From Austwickia sp. (GTDB lineage Bacteria; Actinomycetota; Actinomycetes; Actinomycetales; Dermatophilaceae): a stretch of DNA of 64,000 nt. Position numbers and translations under genes: made by a program. Positions within the stretch are counted from its first letter, which is position 1. Each line of letters opens with the position of its first letter. This document shows positions 34,667 through 42,728 of this stretch, one piece after another. The stretch covers positions 806,001 through 870,000 of the forward strand of contig CP064985.1 in assembly GCA_016699675.1 (NCBI GenBank). The letters run 5' to 3'. The notes beneath the pieces are model-generated. The model saw only the letters and a list, made by a program, of their open reading frames with translations, searched no databases and was not told where the DNA came from.

Positions 34667-35362
34667 ATGCGGCTGCAGCAGATCCACGTGTTCCCGGTGA
34701 AATCCATGGCCGGTCAGTCAGTGCCGACCTGGCCGGTGACGCCGTACCGTCTCGCCGGCGACCGCGGCTGGGCCGTCGTCGACTCGAACGGCCGACTGGG
34801 CTCGGGTAAGGACAGCCGCCGCTTCCGCCGGCTCGACGCGCTGTTCACCTGGCGGGCCCGGCTCGCGGATCCGACGGCGACCCCCGAGGTCAGCGGACCC
34901 GACGGGACCTGGCTGTCCGTCGCCGATCCGGGAGCGGAGGCGGCCCTGGGCACTGCGTGCGGTGAACCGGTCCGGCTGGCGAACGAAGGCGAGGTCGCGC
35001 ACGTGGACGCGGCCCCGATCAGCCTGGTCGGGACGGCCACGCTCGAACAGCTCGCCGCCTCGCTCGGCGAGGCCGAGCCGGTGGACCCGCGGCACCTGCG
35101 CGCCAATCTGGTCATCGAGACGGACGAGCCGTACGTCGAGGACGGCTGGGCCGACGACGGCCTGCGCATCGGCATCGGCGAGGCGCAGTTCGAGGTGGTG
35201 CAGCGCGTCACCCGCTGCCGGATGGTCGACATCGCCCAGGCCGACGTGCCGAGCCTGCCCGGCCTGCTCGTGGCGACGGGCGCCAGAGGGGCCCGCGCGG
35301 CGGTGTACCTGCGTCCCCTCGGACCGGCAACACTGCAGGTGGGCGCGGCCGTCGCCGCCTGA
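34667..35362 (+). CDS. MOSC domain protein
   Basis: A 231-residue protein with the MOSC N-terminal beta-barrel (MRLQQIHVFPVKSMAGQSV, then RLAGDRGWAVVDSNGR) followed by a MOSC domain (ANLVIETDEPYVEDGW, then QRVTRCRMVDI with the conserved Cys). MOSC proteins bind the molybdenum cofactor's sulfur or act in N-hydroxylated compound reduction; partners such as an amidoxime reductase are not visible here. It is shorter than the typical 270-290 residues of YcbX-like members but has both domains. Confidence 0.8.
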   Translation: MRLQQIHVFPVKSMAGQSVPTWPVTPYRLAGDRGWAVVDSNGRLGSGKDSRRFRRLDALFTWRARLADPTATPEVSGPDGTWLSVADPGAEAALGTACGEPVRLANEGEVAHVDAAPISLVGTATLEQLAASLGEAEPVDPRHLRANLVIETDEPYVEDGWADDGLRIGIGEAQFEVVQRVTRCRMVDIAQADVPSLPGLLVATGARGARAAVYLRPLGPATLQVGAAVAA

Positions 35363-35471
35363 CAAGCGGGCGCTCGTCTCGGCGCTCCCCCGACTCGGCA
35401 AAGCCGCGGTAAATCCCGCTCACGCCCTCTAGCGGCAGCCATCAACTTATGTAACTCTGTGTTAATCCCCC

Positions 35472-35495
35472 GATCGTTGCGATCTGGCAACGATC
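35472..35495. promoter_or_regulatory. 9-bp inverted repeat upstream of a small ORF
   Basis: The arms gatcgttgc (35472-35480) and gcaacgatc (35487-35495) are exact complements around six bases. Just upstream is an AT-richer patch (tatgtaactctgtgttaat, 35447-35465), rare in this genome, that could be a promoter. The site lies 30 bp before the small ORF at 35525, in a 484-bp stretch otherwise holding only that ORF and a terminator. Regulatory function is inferred from the palindrome and base composition only. Confidence 0.4.
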
Positions 35496-35524
35496 ACCCC
35501 CATCCCCAGGTAGGTGACCCAGAG

Positions 35525-35701
35525 ATGCTGGAAGAAGGCCTGACGTACATCGACGAATCCGAACGACTCCGCCTTCAGGCAGCGGTCGACCGCCGGCGCC
35601 TCGATGACCGCCGCACGCGCAGCCACGAGTATCCGCCAGGCAGCACCGTCGAGCGCGCCCGTCCCACCCGCACGCCTGCCAAAGTGAGCGCCCCGGTCTA
35701 A
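35525..35701 (+). CDS. Possible small basic protein, 58 residues
   Basis: The frame starts MLEEGLTYIDESERLRLQA and is charged (many Arg, Glu, Asp), with a Pro/Thr-rich end. Third codon positions are mostly G or C, it has its own upstream AT-rich patch and palindrome, and it is followed by a strong terminator; these favour a real gene. Against it: no recognised family, and only a weak AGGTAG-like ribosome site. A coiled or helical N-terminal half is likely. Confidence 0.42.
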   Translation: MLEEGLTYIDESERLRLQAAVDRRRLDDRRTRSHEYPPGSTVERARPTRTPAKVSAPV

Positions 35702-35783
35702 CCGCCCACTGCACCCCTCCCGCCGGTCGCGCCCACCCCAGCACCCAGGGTCACCGCCTCGGACGCCTCCGGCCCCAGACCAC

Positions 35784-35820
35784 CAAGCGGCCCGCCAGGA
35801 AACACCTGGCGGGCCGCTTG
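35784..35820. terminator. Strong hairpin terminator between small ORF and asd
   Basis: A perfect 16-bp stem: caagcggcccgccagg (35784-35799) pairs with 35805-35820 around the loop aaaca. It lies 26 bp past the asd stop (minus strand) and 83 bp past the small ORF (plus strand). There is no long T-tract, but stem strength and position suit a terminator in both directions. Confidence 0.75.
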
Positions 35821-35846
35821 CTGTAGCGACGAAAGCTCTGGCACCG

Positions 35847-36929
35847 CTAGCGGCCGCTGAGCTCCGCGCAGACCAGTTCGGCGATCTGCGCGGTGTTGAG
35901 CGCCGCGCCCTTGCGTAGGTTGTCGCCGCACACGAACAGGTCGATGGTGTGCGGGAAGTCCAAGGCCTGGCGGACCCGGCCCACCCAGGTCGGGTCCGTC
36001 CCCACCACGTCGGCCGGGGTCGGCCACTCGCCGCTCTCGGGGTCGTCGAGGAGGACGACGCTCGGCGCCGTGACCAGCGCCTCTCGGGCCTCGTCGACGG
36101 TGATGGGTTTGCTGAACGTCGCGTGCACCATCAGCGAGTGGGTCGTGACCACGGGCACCCGCACGCAGGTCGCGGAGACCTTGAGGTCGGGGATGCCGAG
36201 GATCTTGCGGGACTCGTTGCGGACCTTCAGCTCCTCGCTGGTCCACCCGTCGTCCTTCAGCGAGCCGGCCCACGGAATCACGTTCATCGCCAGCGGCGCC
36301 GGGAACGGCGACTCCGAACCCAGCTTGCTCTCGATGAGCCGTCGCACGTCGCCGGTCTGGCTGCCCACCCGCTCGCCGGAGACCGCCTCGATCTCGGCGT
36401 ACAGGCGGTCGACACCCGGCTGACCCGCGCCCGACGCCGCTTGGTAAGACGCGACAACCAGCCCGGTCAGCCCCCACCCCGCGTGCAGGGCGCCGAGGGC
36501 GTCCATCATCGTCAGCGTGGTGCAGTTCGGGTTGCTGATGATGCCCTTGGGCCGGTTCTTCACCTGAGCCGGGTTGACCTCGGGGACGACCAGCGGCACC
36601 TCGGGGTCCATCCGGAAGGCGCCGGAGTTGTCGACGACGACGGCGCCGCGCGACGCCGCGATGGGCGCCCACTCCGCCGAGATCTCGTCGGGGACGTCGA
36701 ACATCGCGACGTCCACGCCGTCGAAGACCTCCGGGGTGATCTCCTGGACGGTGACGTCCTCCCCGCGGACCTGCAGCACCTTGCCCGCGGACCGGGCCGA
36801 GGCGACGAGCTTGATCTCGCCCCAGACGTCCTGGCGGCTGGACAGGATCGACAGCATCACGCTACCGACGGCACCGGTGGCCCCCACGACCGCGAGGGTC
36901 GGCTTGCCACGCTCGTTCAGGTCACTCAT
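35847..36929 (-). CDS. asd: Aspartate-semialdehyde dehydrogenase
   Basis: A 360-residue NADP-dependent enzyme that reduces aspartyl phosphate to aspartate semialdehyde, the second step to lysine, threonine and methionine. It shows VVGATGAVGSVMLSIL at the N-terminus (nucleotide binding), the catalytic Cys in SNPNCTTLTMM and the active-site His in THSLMVHATF. The ATG at 36929 overlaps the lysC stop (ATGA), so both enzymes are made together. A strong hairpin follows the stop. Confidence 0.95.
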   Translation of the reverse strand: MSDLNERGKPTLAVVGATGAVGSVMLSILSSRQDVWGEIKLVASARSAGKVLQVRGEDVTVQEITPEVFDGVDVAMFDVPDEISAEWAPIAASRGAVVVDNSGAFRMDPEVPLVVPEVNPAQVKNRPKGIISNPNCTTLTMMDALGALHAGWGLTGLVVASYQAASGAGQPGVDRLYAEIEAVSGERVGSQTGDVRRLIESKLGSESPFPAPLAMNVIPWAGSLKDDGWTSEELKVRNESRKILGIPDLKVSATCVRVPVVTTHSLMVHATFSKPITVDEAREALVTAPSVVLLDDPESGEWPTPADVVGTDPTWVGRVRQALDFPHTIDLFVCGDNLRKGAALNTAQIAELVCAELSGR

Positions 36930-38194
36930 CGTCCGGTCCCTCCGTAGACCACGGCCTCGCCCTCGGCGGAATCCAGCTGGAAGGCCGTGTGCACAGCCCG
37001 TACGGCGTCGTTGAGCTGGTCCTCGCTGGTGACCACCGACAGGCGGATCTCCGAGGTGGAGATCATCTGGATGTTGATGTCCGCGTCCGCGAGCGCCTTG
37101 AACAGCGTCGCGCTCACGCCCTTGTGCGTGCGCATGCCTGCGCCCACCAGCGACAGCTTGCCGATCGCGTCGTCGAAGATCAGGCTCTTGAACCCGATCG
37201 CCTCCTTGTGGTGGTCGAGCATCTTTACCACCCGGTCGGCGTCCTTGGTCGGCAGCGTGAAGGAGATGTCCGTCTTGCCCGTCTCCACGGCCGAGACGTT
37301 CTGGACGATCATGTCGATGTTGGCGTCGGCTTGCGCGACGAGCTCGAAGATCTTCGCGGCATAACCGGGCCGGTCAGGCACGTCGACGACGGTGATCTTG
37401 GCCTCGCTGCGGTCGTGCGCGACGCCCGCGATGACGGGGGCCTCCACGGCTTCTCCTTCGGGGTGGTCTGTGATGCGGGTGCCTTCCTTATGGGAGAAGG
37501 ACGACCGCACGTGAATGGGGATTTGATAGTTCCGGGCGTATTCCACGCAGCGCAAGTGCAATATCTTGGCGCCGTTGGCCGCCATCTCCAGCGTCTCCTC
37601 GGTCGAGAGCACCGGAATTCGGCGGGCCGTGGGCACGATCCGCGGGTCGGCGGTGAACACCCCGTCGACGTCCGTGTAGATCTCGCAGACGTCGGCCTTC
37701 AACGCGGCGGCGAGCGCCACGGCGGTGAGGTCGGAACCGCCGCGACCGAGCGTGGTGATGTTCTTCGTGGTCTGCGAGACGCCCTGGAAGCCCGCCACGA
37801 TGGCAATGTGACCGTCCCCGAGGCACGCCTCGATCCGGCCGGGCGTGACGCCCATGACGCGGGCGGCGCCGTGGTTCTCGTCGGTGAGCACGCCGGCTTG
37901 GCTGCCGGTGAACGACAAGGCCTTGTAGCCGAGGTTCGCGATCGCCATCGCGAGGACCGCCATCGAGATCCGCTCACCGGAGCTGAGCAGGACGTCCAGC
38001 TCGCGCGGCGGCGGGATGGGGCTGATCGAGGCCGCGAGGTCGATGAGCTCGTCGGTGGTGTCGCCCATGGCCGACACCACCACGACCACGGAGTGTCCCG
38101 CCTTCTTCGTCTCGACGATGCGCCGGGCGACGCGCTTGACGCTTTCGGCGTCGGCGACGGACGACCCGCCGTACTTCTGGACGACCAGGGACAC
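36926..38194 (-). CDS. lysC: Aspartate kinase
   Basis: A 422-residue aspartokinase, the entry step to the aspartate family of amino acids. The kinase domain shows LVVQKYGGSSVADAESV, GFQGVSQTTKNITTLGRGGSD and EIYTDVDGVFTADPRIV. Two C-terminal ACT domains follow (VDVPDRPGYAAKIFELVAQA and MRTHKGVSATLFKALADADI), which bind threonine and lysine for feedback control in actinobacterial enzymes. The GTG at 38194 (VSLVVQKYGG) is preferred over the GTG at 38209: it matches the family N-terminus and has GGGAG at the right distance. It forms an operon with asd. Confidence 0.95.
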   Translation of the reverse strand: MSLVVQKYGGSSVADAESVKRVARRIVETKKAGHSVVVVVSAMGDTTDELIDLAASISPIPPPRELDVLLSSGERISMAVLAMAIANLGYKALSFTGSQAGVLTDENHGAARVMGVTPGRIEACLGDGHIAIVAGFQGVSQTTKNITTLGRGGSDLTAVALAAALKADVCEIYTDVDGVFTADPRIVPTARRIPVLSTEETLEMAANGAKILHLRCVEYARNYQIPIHVRSSFSHKEGTRITDHPEGEAVEAPVIAGVAHDRSEAKITVVDVPDRPGYAAKIFELVAQADANIDMIVQNVSAVETGKTDISFTLPTKDADRVVKMLDHHKEAIGFKSLIFDDAIGKLSLVGAGMRTHKGVSATLFKALADADINIQMISTSEIRLSVVTSEDQLNDAVRAVHTAFQLDSAEGEAVVYGGTGR

Positions 38195-38388
38195 TGCGAA
38201 CTCCCGCACTGCTTCGATGGGCTGACGACTCGATGGGCTGACGAACGGTAGCCGAGTCTAATCGTGTGCCCCAACGCGGTCCGGGAGGCTCGACCGGCGA
38301 GACGCGGTCGCTCCCCTGCGTTCCCACTTTTGGCTGAGCTACCGCGCCGGTCCTCGCCGCACCCGACGCCGCCCCGCAGACTGGCGCT

Positions 38389-39355
38389 ATGGGCGCCACC
38401 GAGCAGGGATTTGCCGGCATCGAAGTCGACGGCTTGCACCGGAGCTTCGGCACGGTCAAGGCCGTCGACGACATGGTGCTGCGGGCCGCGCCCGGCGAGG
38501 TGACGGCCCTGGTGGGGCCCAAACGGGGCGGGCAAAACCACCCTCCTGCTCATCCTCGCCACGTTGCTGGCCCCCGACACGGGCAACGTGCGCGTGGCGG
38601 GCCACGATCCGGTCGCGTCGCCCCAGGCGGTACGTCGGCTCATGGGCTGGATGCCGGACGGATTCGGCACCTGGGACACCTTGAGCGTGCGCGAGCTGCT
38701 CGCGATGGTGGCGGCGGCCTACGGGATCGGCCGGGCGTCGGCCGCGCAGCGCATCGACGAGCTGCTCGCGCTGCTTCGCCTGGAGGAGCTCGCGGATCGA
38801 CCGGCGCGGGTGCTGTCGCGGGGCCAGAAGCAGCGGCTGGGCCTGGCTCGAGCCCTGATCCACGATCCGCAGGTCTTGCTCCTCGACGAGCCGGCCTCAG
38901 GGCTTGACCCGCGCAGCCGGATCGAGTTGCGGGACGTGCTGCGCGGGCTGGCCCAGCGCGGCCGGACCGTGCTGGTCAGCAGCCACATCCTCGTCGAGCT
39001 GCGGGAGATGGCGGACCGGGCGGTGATCGTCGCGAACGGCCGGACCGTCACGACGTACGACTTGCGCGCCCAGGACCGGGCCGGGCGATGGCGTCTCGCG
39101 GTCCTCGATCCTGCGGCGTTCGAGGCGGCGATGTCCGCTCGGGCGGATGGTCTCGCCGTACGGCGTCTGCCCGACCCCGCCTGGCCCGCGACGTACGAGC
39201 TCGCCATCGGCGACCAGCGCGCCGCGGCCGCCCTGACGACCGAGCTGAGCCGGGCGGGCGTGGGCGTCTGCGGCCTGGCACCGGCGGGCGACGGCGGCCT
39301 GGAGGCCGCCTATCTCAGCGCGACCGCGCCCCAGCTGGAGGAGGTACGGCGATGA
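38389..39355 (+). pseudogene. ABC transporter ATPase broken in the Walker A motif (possibly sequencing error)
   Basis: The first 44 residues (IEVDGLHRSFGTVKAVDD, then EVTALVGP) are a normal ABC ATPase start. At 38521-38523 the run AAA, where two A would give GPNGAGKTTLLL, shifts the frame. The other frame carries the rest in full: LLAPDTGNVRVAG, signature LSRGQKQRLGLA, Walker B VLLLDEPASGLDP, switch His in SSHILVELREM, and a C-terminal domain to the stop at 39355. Removing one A restores a protein of about 321 residues. It overlaps the permease gene by 4 bp (ATGA), and that gene is intact, which argues for a functional exporter and a sequence error. The cargo is unknown. Confidence 0.78.
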
Positions 39356-40482
39356 CCGTGCAGATGAGCACCCCGCGCGCCGACCACCTGACCCCGGCCG
39401 CCGTGCCGTTCTGGGCGGGGATCCGCACCGTGGCGAGCCTGGATCTTCGCCAACGCTGGCGCGCCGCGCGCACCCGATGGGTGCTGCTGACGTGGATCGT
39501 GGCCGTCTACGGATTCGTGGGGCTGACCTGGTTGGCCACCCACCAGATGACGATCCAGAGTCAGGCCTCGGTGTTCTACGGGGTGACGATGTTCGTCGTC
39601 CTCACCCTCGCGCTGCTCGTGGCGCCGTCCCTGTCCGCGAGCGCCATCAGCGGCGACCGGGCCGACGGCGTGCTGGTCTCGCTCCAGGTCACCCTGCTCA
39701 GTCCCGCCCAGATCGTGCTCGGCAAGTTCCTCGCCGCGTGGGCGGCGGCGCTGGGCTTCCTCGCCATCGCCGCGCCGGTGTTGTTGTGGGCCTTGCTCGC
39801 CGGCGGGGTCAGCCTCGGCACCCTGTTGGTGGCGCTGCTGTCGCTCATCCTGATCACCGGGACCGTCTGCGCCCTCGGGCTGGCGATCTCCGCGCTGACG
39901 GCCCGGGTGGTGAGTTCGACGACGCTGACGTACGTCGTGCTGGGATTCCTCGTCATCGGCATCCCGCTGCTGTTCGGCCTGACCCTGCCGCTGACCCAGA
40001 GCACGGAGAGCTACCGGGTCCTGCGCCACGACGCCAGCAACTGGCGCCCCAGCAACTGGCGCCCCGCGCCCGGCACCACCGAACCGCCGCCCTGCGTCGA
40101 GGCGACCGAGCTGCGCACCATGGTGCACACCGAACGCACCTGGTGGCTGCTGGCAGCCAACCCCTTTGTGCTGGTCGCCGACGCTGCGCCCGGCGCGCGC
40201 TCCCTGCGCGCGGGGACCAGCGAACCCCTCGGCATCATCCGCGAGGGCGTGCGGATTGCCCGGCGCGGGGCCACCGAGCCCATCGTGGAGTGCTGGACCG
40301 GCACCGAGACCCCTATCGAGGATCCCCGCAGCAGCGACGACAGCGCCCGGCGGCTCGACGACCCGGGGTGTCCGTTCGGGGTCACGACGTACGCCCTGCT
40401 CGGCGCGGGTGCGCTGGCGATCGCGACTCGGCGCCTTCGCACGCCCTGCCACAAGCTCCCGCGCGGGACGCGCATCGCGTAG
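39352..40482 (+). CDS. ABC transporter permease
   Basis: A 376-residue ABC-2-like permease partnering the ATPase just upstream. A basic N-terminal segment with DLRQRWRAARTRWV precedes six or so hydrophobic helices (for example WVLLTWIVAVYGFVGLTWLA, and later GVTTYALLGAGALAIATRRL). Between the last two helices is a long hydrophilic loop of about 140 residues with a duplicated SNWRP (15-bp tandem repeat near 40036-40065). The ATG at 39352 overlaps the ATPase stop. The cargo cannot be told from sequence. Confidence 0.78.
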   Translation: MTVQMSTPRADHLTPAAVPFWAGIRTVASLDLRQRWRAARTRWVLLTWIVAVYGFVGLTWLATHQMTIQSQASVFYGVTMFVVLTLALLVAPSLSASAISGDRADGVLVSLQVTLLSPAQIVLGKFLAAWAAALGFLAIAAPVLLWALLAGGVSLGTLLVALLSLILITGTVCALGLAISALTARVVSSTTLTYVVLGFLVIGIPLLFGLTLPLTQSTESYRVLRHDASNWRPSNWRPAPGTTEPPPCVEATELRTMVHTERTWWLLAANPFVLVADAAPGARSLRAGTSEPLGIIREGVRIARRGATEPIVECWTGTETPIEDPRSSDDSARRLDDPGCPFGVTTYALLGAGALAIATRRLRTPCHKLPRGTRIA

Positions 40483-40539
40483 ATCGCCTCGGGGGATGCG
40501 CATGGCCCGTGCCGCGCGCATCGCCCGAGCCCGGACTGC

Positions 40540-41235
40540 TCAGCGGTGCAGGGCGTCGAATTCGGCCTCGGCGACGGTGTCCTCGTCGGCGTCCAGCCGG
40601 ATGTGGCTCATGATCGACTGCAGCGCCCGCAGGGCACCGGTGGCCCGGACGCCCCAGTCGGAGAGGTAGCTGAACTGCCACCACCACAGCGCCTCGCTGA
40701 TCCGGCCGTCGGCGTAGTGCCGCAGCCCGTGCACCAGGGCCGCAGCCACCTCGGTGAGGTCGCCCGACAGCGTGCTGGCCCCCAGCTCCGGGGTGGTCAT
40801 CGGGTCGACGACCTCGCAGTAGTCATCGAGCCCCGTCAGCAGCGAACCCAGCGACCCGCGCAGGCCCTCCAGGTCGAAGTCGGCGCCGAGGTCCGCCTCG
40901 AACTGCTCCGCCGGGACCACGTCCATGATCGCCCCGAGGCGGGCCCCGGTCACGAGGATCTGCGAGGTGGCCAGCAGCAACAGGGGGATGGCCTGCTCGG
41001 GAGACTCGCCGGAGCCGACCCGGCGGACGACGGCGAGGAACTGGCGGGCCTCCGCCGCGGTCTCCTCGCCCAGCAGGGCCAGGTCGGCGTCGATGGGCTC
41101 GGCGACCGCGTGCTCGTCGGCCTCGGCGATCGGGGGCTCGGCCGCGGTGTCGGCCTGAGCGTCGGCGACGGCGTCCGCAGGACCGGCGGGACGCGCCGGC
41201 TCGGCGACATCGGGAGTGGACGGAGTGTCAGGCAT
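40540..41235 (-). CDS. DUF5063 domain protein
   Basis: A 231-residue protein often found just downstream of recR in actinobacteria. The first 50 residues are an acidic, Ala/Pro-rich tail. The DUF5063 core follows from about residue 60 with ARQFLAVVRRV, IPLLLLATSQILVTGARLGA, DDYCEVVDPM, the Trp-rich EALWWWQFSYLSDWGVRATGAL and a C-terminal DADEDTVAEAEFDALHR. Function unknown. The ATG at 41235 overlaps recR by 8 bp. Confidence 0.82.
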   Translation of the reverse strand: MPDTPSTPDVAEPARPAGPADAVADAQADTAAEPPIAEADEHAVAEPIDADLALLGEETAAEARQFLAVVRRVGSGESPEQAIPLLLLATSQILVTGARLGAIMDVVPAEQFEADLGADFDLEGLRGSLGSLLTGLDDYCEVVDPMTTPELGASTLSGDLTEVAAALVHGLRHYADGRISEALWWWQFSYLSDWGVRATGALRALQSIMSHIRLDADEDTVAEAEFDALHR

Positions 41236-41827
41236 TGAGCAAGCGCCTCCCTTCAAAGGCCCGACCGAGGGTGACCTCGTCGGCGTATTCGAGATCGCCG
41301 CCGACCGGAAGGCCGGAGGCCAGCCGCGTGACCCGCAGCTGCAGAGGCACCAGGAGGCGGGCGAGATAGGCCGCCGTGGCCTCGCCCTCCAGGTTGGGGT
41401 CGGTCGCGATGATGACCTCGTCGACCCGCCCGTCGGACAGGCGCGTGAACAGTTGGGCGAACCGCAGATCGTCAGGCCCGACGCCCTCCATCGGGCTGAT
41501 CGCGCCACCGAGGACGTGGTAGCGGCCCCGGAACTCGCGCGTCCGCTCGATCGCGAGGACGTCCTTGGGCTCCTCGACCACACAGATCGCCCGCTCCTCG
41601 CGGCGCGGATCGGCGCAGATGCGGCACAGCTCTTCCTCGGCGACATTGCCGCACGTGGCGCAGAACCGCACCTTCTCCTTGACCGCAATCAGCGCGTCCG
41701 CCAGGCGCTGCACGTCGATGGCGTCGGCCGCCAGGATGTGGAACGCGATCCGTTGGGCACCCTTCGGGCCGACCCCGGGCAACCGCCCGAGCTCGTCGAT
41801 CAGGTCTTGGACCGCTCCCTCGTACAC
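41228..41827 (-). CDS. recR: Recombination mediator protein RecR
   Basis: A 199-residue DNA repair protein that with RecF/RecO loads RecA at gaps. It shows the helix-hairpin-helix region LIDELGRLPGVGPKGAQRIA, the zinc finger CATCGNVAEEELCRIC, and the Toprim domain with CVVEEPKDVLAIE and DEVIIATDPNLEGEATA. The GTG at 41827 (VYEGAVQDLID) is preferred to the start 10 codons upstream because it matches the family N-terminus. In most actinobacteria ybaB sits between dnaX and recR; here an acyltransferase gene does. Confidence 0.94.
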   Translation of the reverse strand: MYEGAVQDLIDELGRLPGVGPKGAQRIAFHILAADAIDVQRLADALIAVKEKVRFCATCGNVAEEELCRICADPRREERAICVVEEPKDVLAIERTREFRGRYHVLGGAISPMEGVGPDDLRFAQLFTRLSDGRVDEVIIATDPNLEGEATAAYLARLLVPLQLRVTRLASGLPVGGDLEYADEVTLGRAFEGRRLLNA

Positions 41828-41971
41828 GACGACCAGCCTACGCGGCGGCCCCGACAAGGCCGAGCGTCCAACCCGGGCGATGTCGGCGGGCGCTCAGTCA
41901 ACAATTCAGTGCGCGCGTCGGCCTGGGACGCGGCGTCGGCCCGCGAAGCGGCGTCGGCCCGCGGCGCCGGG

Positions 41972-42649
41972 TCAGCTGGGTGGGCGCTCGTTGTAGATCC
42001 CGGCCGGCTCCTGGCCGCTCATCGCCTGGATCGCGGCCATCACCTCGTCGGCGATCTCCCGCCGGGCGCGCCCGGGCGGCAGCACGCCGTACCGGTCCCC
42101 CAGCCAGAGGGGCGCCCCGAACTCGACGGACACTTTGGCGGGGCGGACGAACCGGGAGCCCACCGGCTGGATGCGCTCGGTGCCGCGAATCGCCACCGGG
42201 ACCACGGGCGCGCCCGACGTCAGGACCAGGTGTCCGATGCCGGTCCGGCCGCGATAGAGCCGCCCGTCCCGGGACCGGGTGCCCTCCGGATAGATCCCGA
42301 AGGCGCCGCCTGCCGAGAGCACATCGAGGGCCACCTGCAGCGACTGCGACGCGGCCGCGGTCTCGTCGCGGTCGACGGGGATGGTGCCGGCGGCGGTGAA
42401 GAAGGCCCGATTCCAGGCGCCGGACAGGCCCTTGCCGGTGAAGTACTCGGCCTTGGCCAGGAACGTGATCGGCCGCGGCGCGACGGCGGGCAACACGATG
42501 CTGTCGAAGAACGACAGGTGGTTGCTGGCGATGATCACCGGCCCACTGGCCGGGACGTGCTCGGCGCCGCGGACGTCGGCGCGCAGCACCGTGCGCAGCA
42601 CGGGCGCCGCGACGGACCGCGCCAGCGCGTAAAACCTGGTCGTCTCCAC
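41972..42649 (-). CDS. 1-acylglycerol-3-phosphate O-acyltransferase family protein
   Basis: A 225-residue PlsC-like acyltransferase that makes phosphatidic acid or related lipids at the membrane. Acyltransferase motifs are ASNHLSFFDSIVLP (HxxxxD catalytic pair), the IPVDRD region, and FGIYPEGTRSRDGRLYRG. The GTG at 42649 has AGGA upstream; an in-frame start at 42688 would add 13 residues. It lies between dnaX and recR on the same strand. Which acyl acceptor it uses is not known. Confidence 0.87.
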   Translation of the reverse strand: METTRFYALARSVAAPVLRTVLRADVRGAEHVPASGPVIIASNHLSFFDSIVLPAVAPRPITFLAKAEYFTGKGLSGAWNRAFFTAAGTIPVDRDETAAASQSLQVALDVLSAGGAFGIYPEGTRSRDGRLYRGRTGIGHLVLTSGAPVVPVAIRGTERIQPVGSRFVRPAKVSVEFGAPLWLGDRYGVLPPGRARREIADEVMAAIQAMSGQEPAGIYNERPPS

Positions 42650-42728
42650 GGGCGGCGATCCTAGGCGTACGTCGGCGCGGGGCGACACTCGGGGCCACGC
42701 CGGGGGGTGGGTGCGGACCGACGAACGG

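Noticed and set aside
38500..38580. Programmed ribosomal frameshifting in the ABC ATPase
   Set aside because: The shift falls inside the Walker A motif, the out-of-frame product would be useless, and no slippery site with a downstream structure stands out. A one-base error is simpler.
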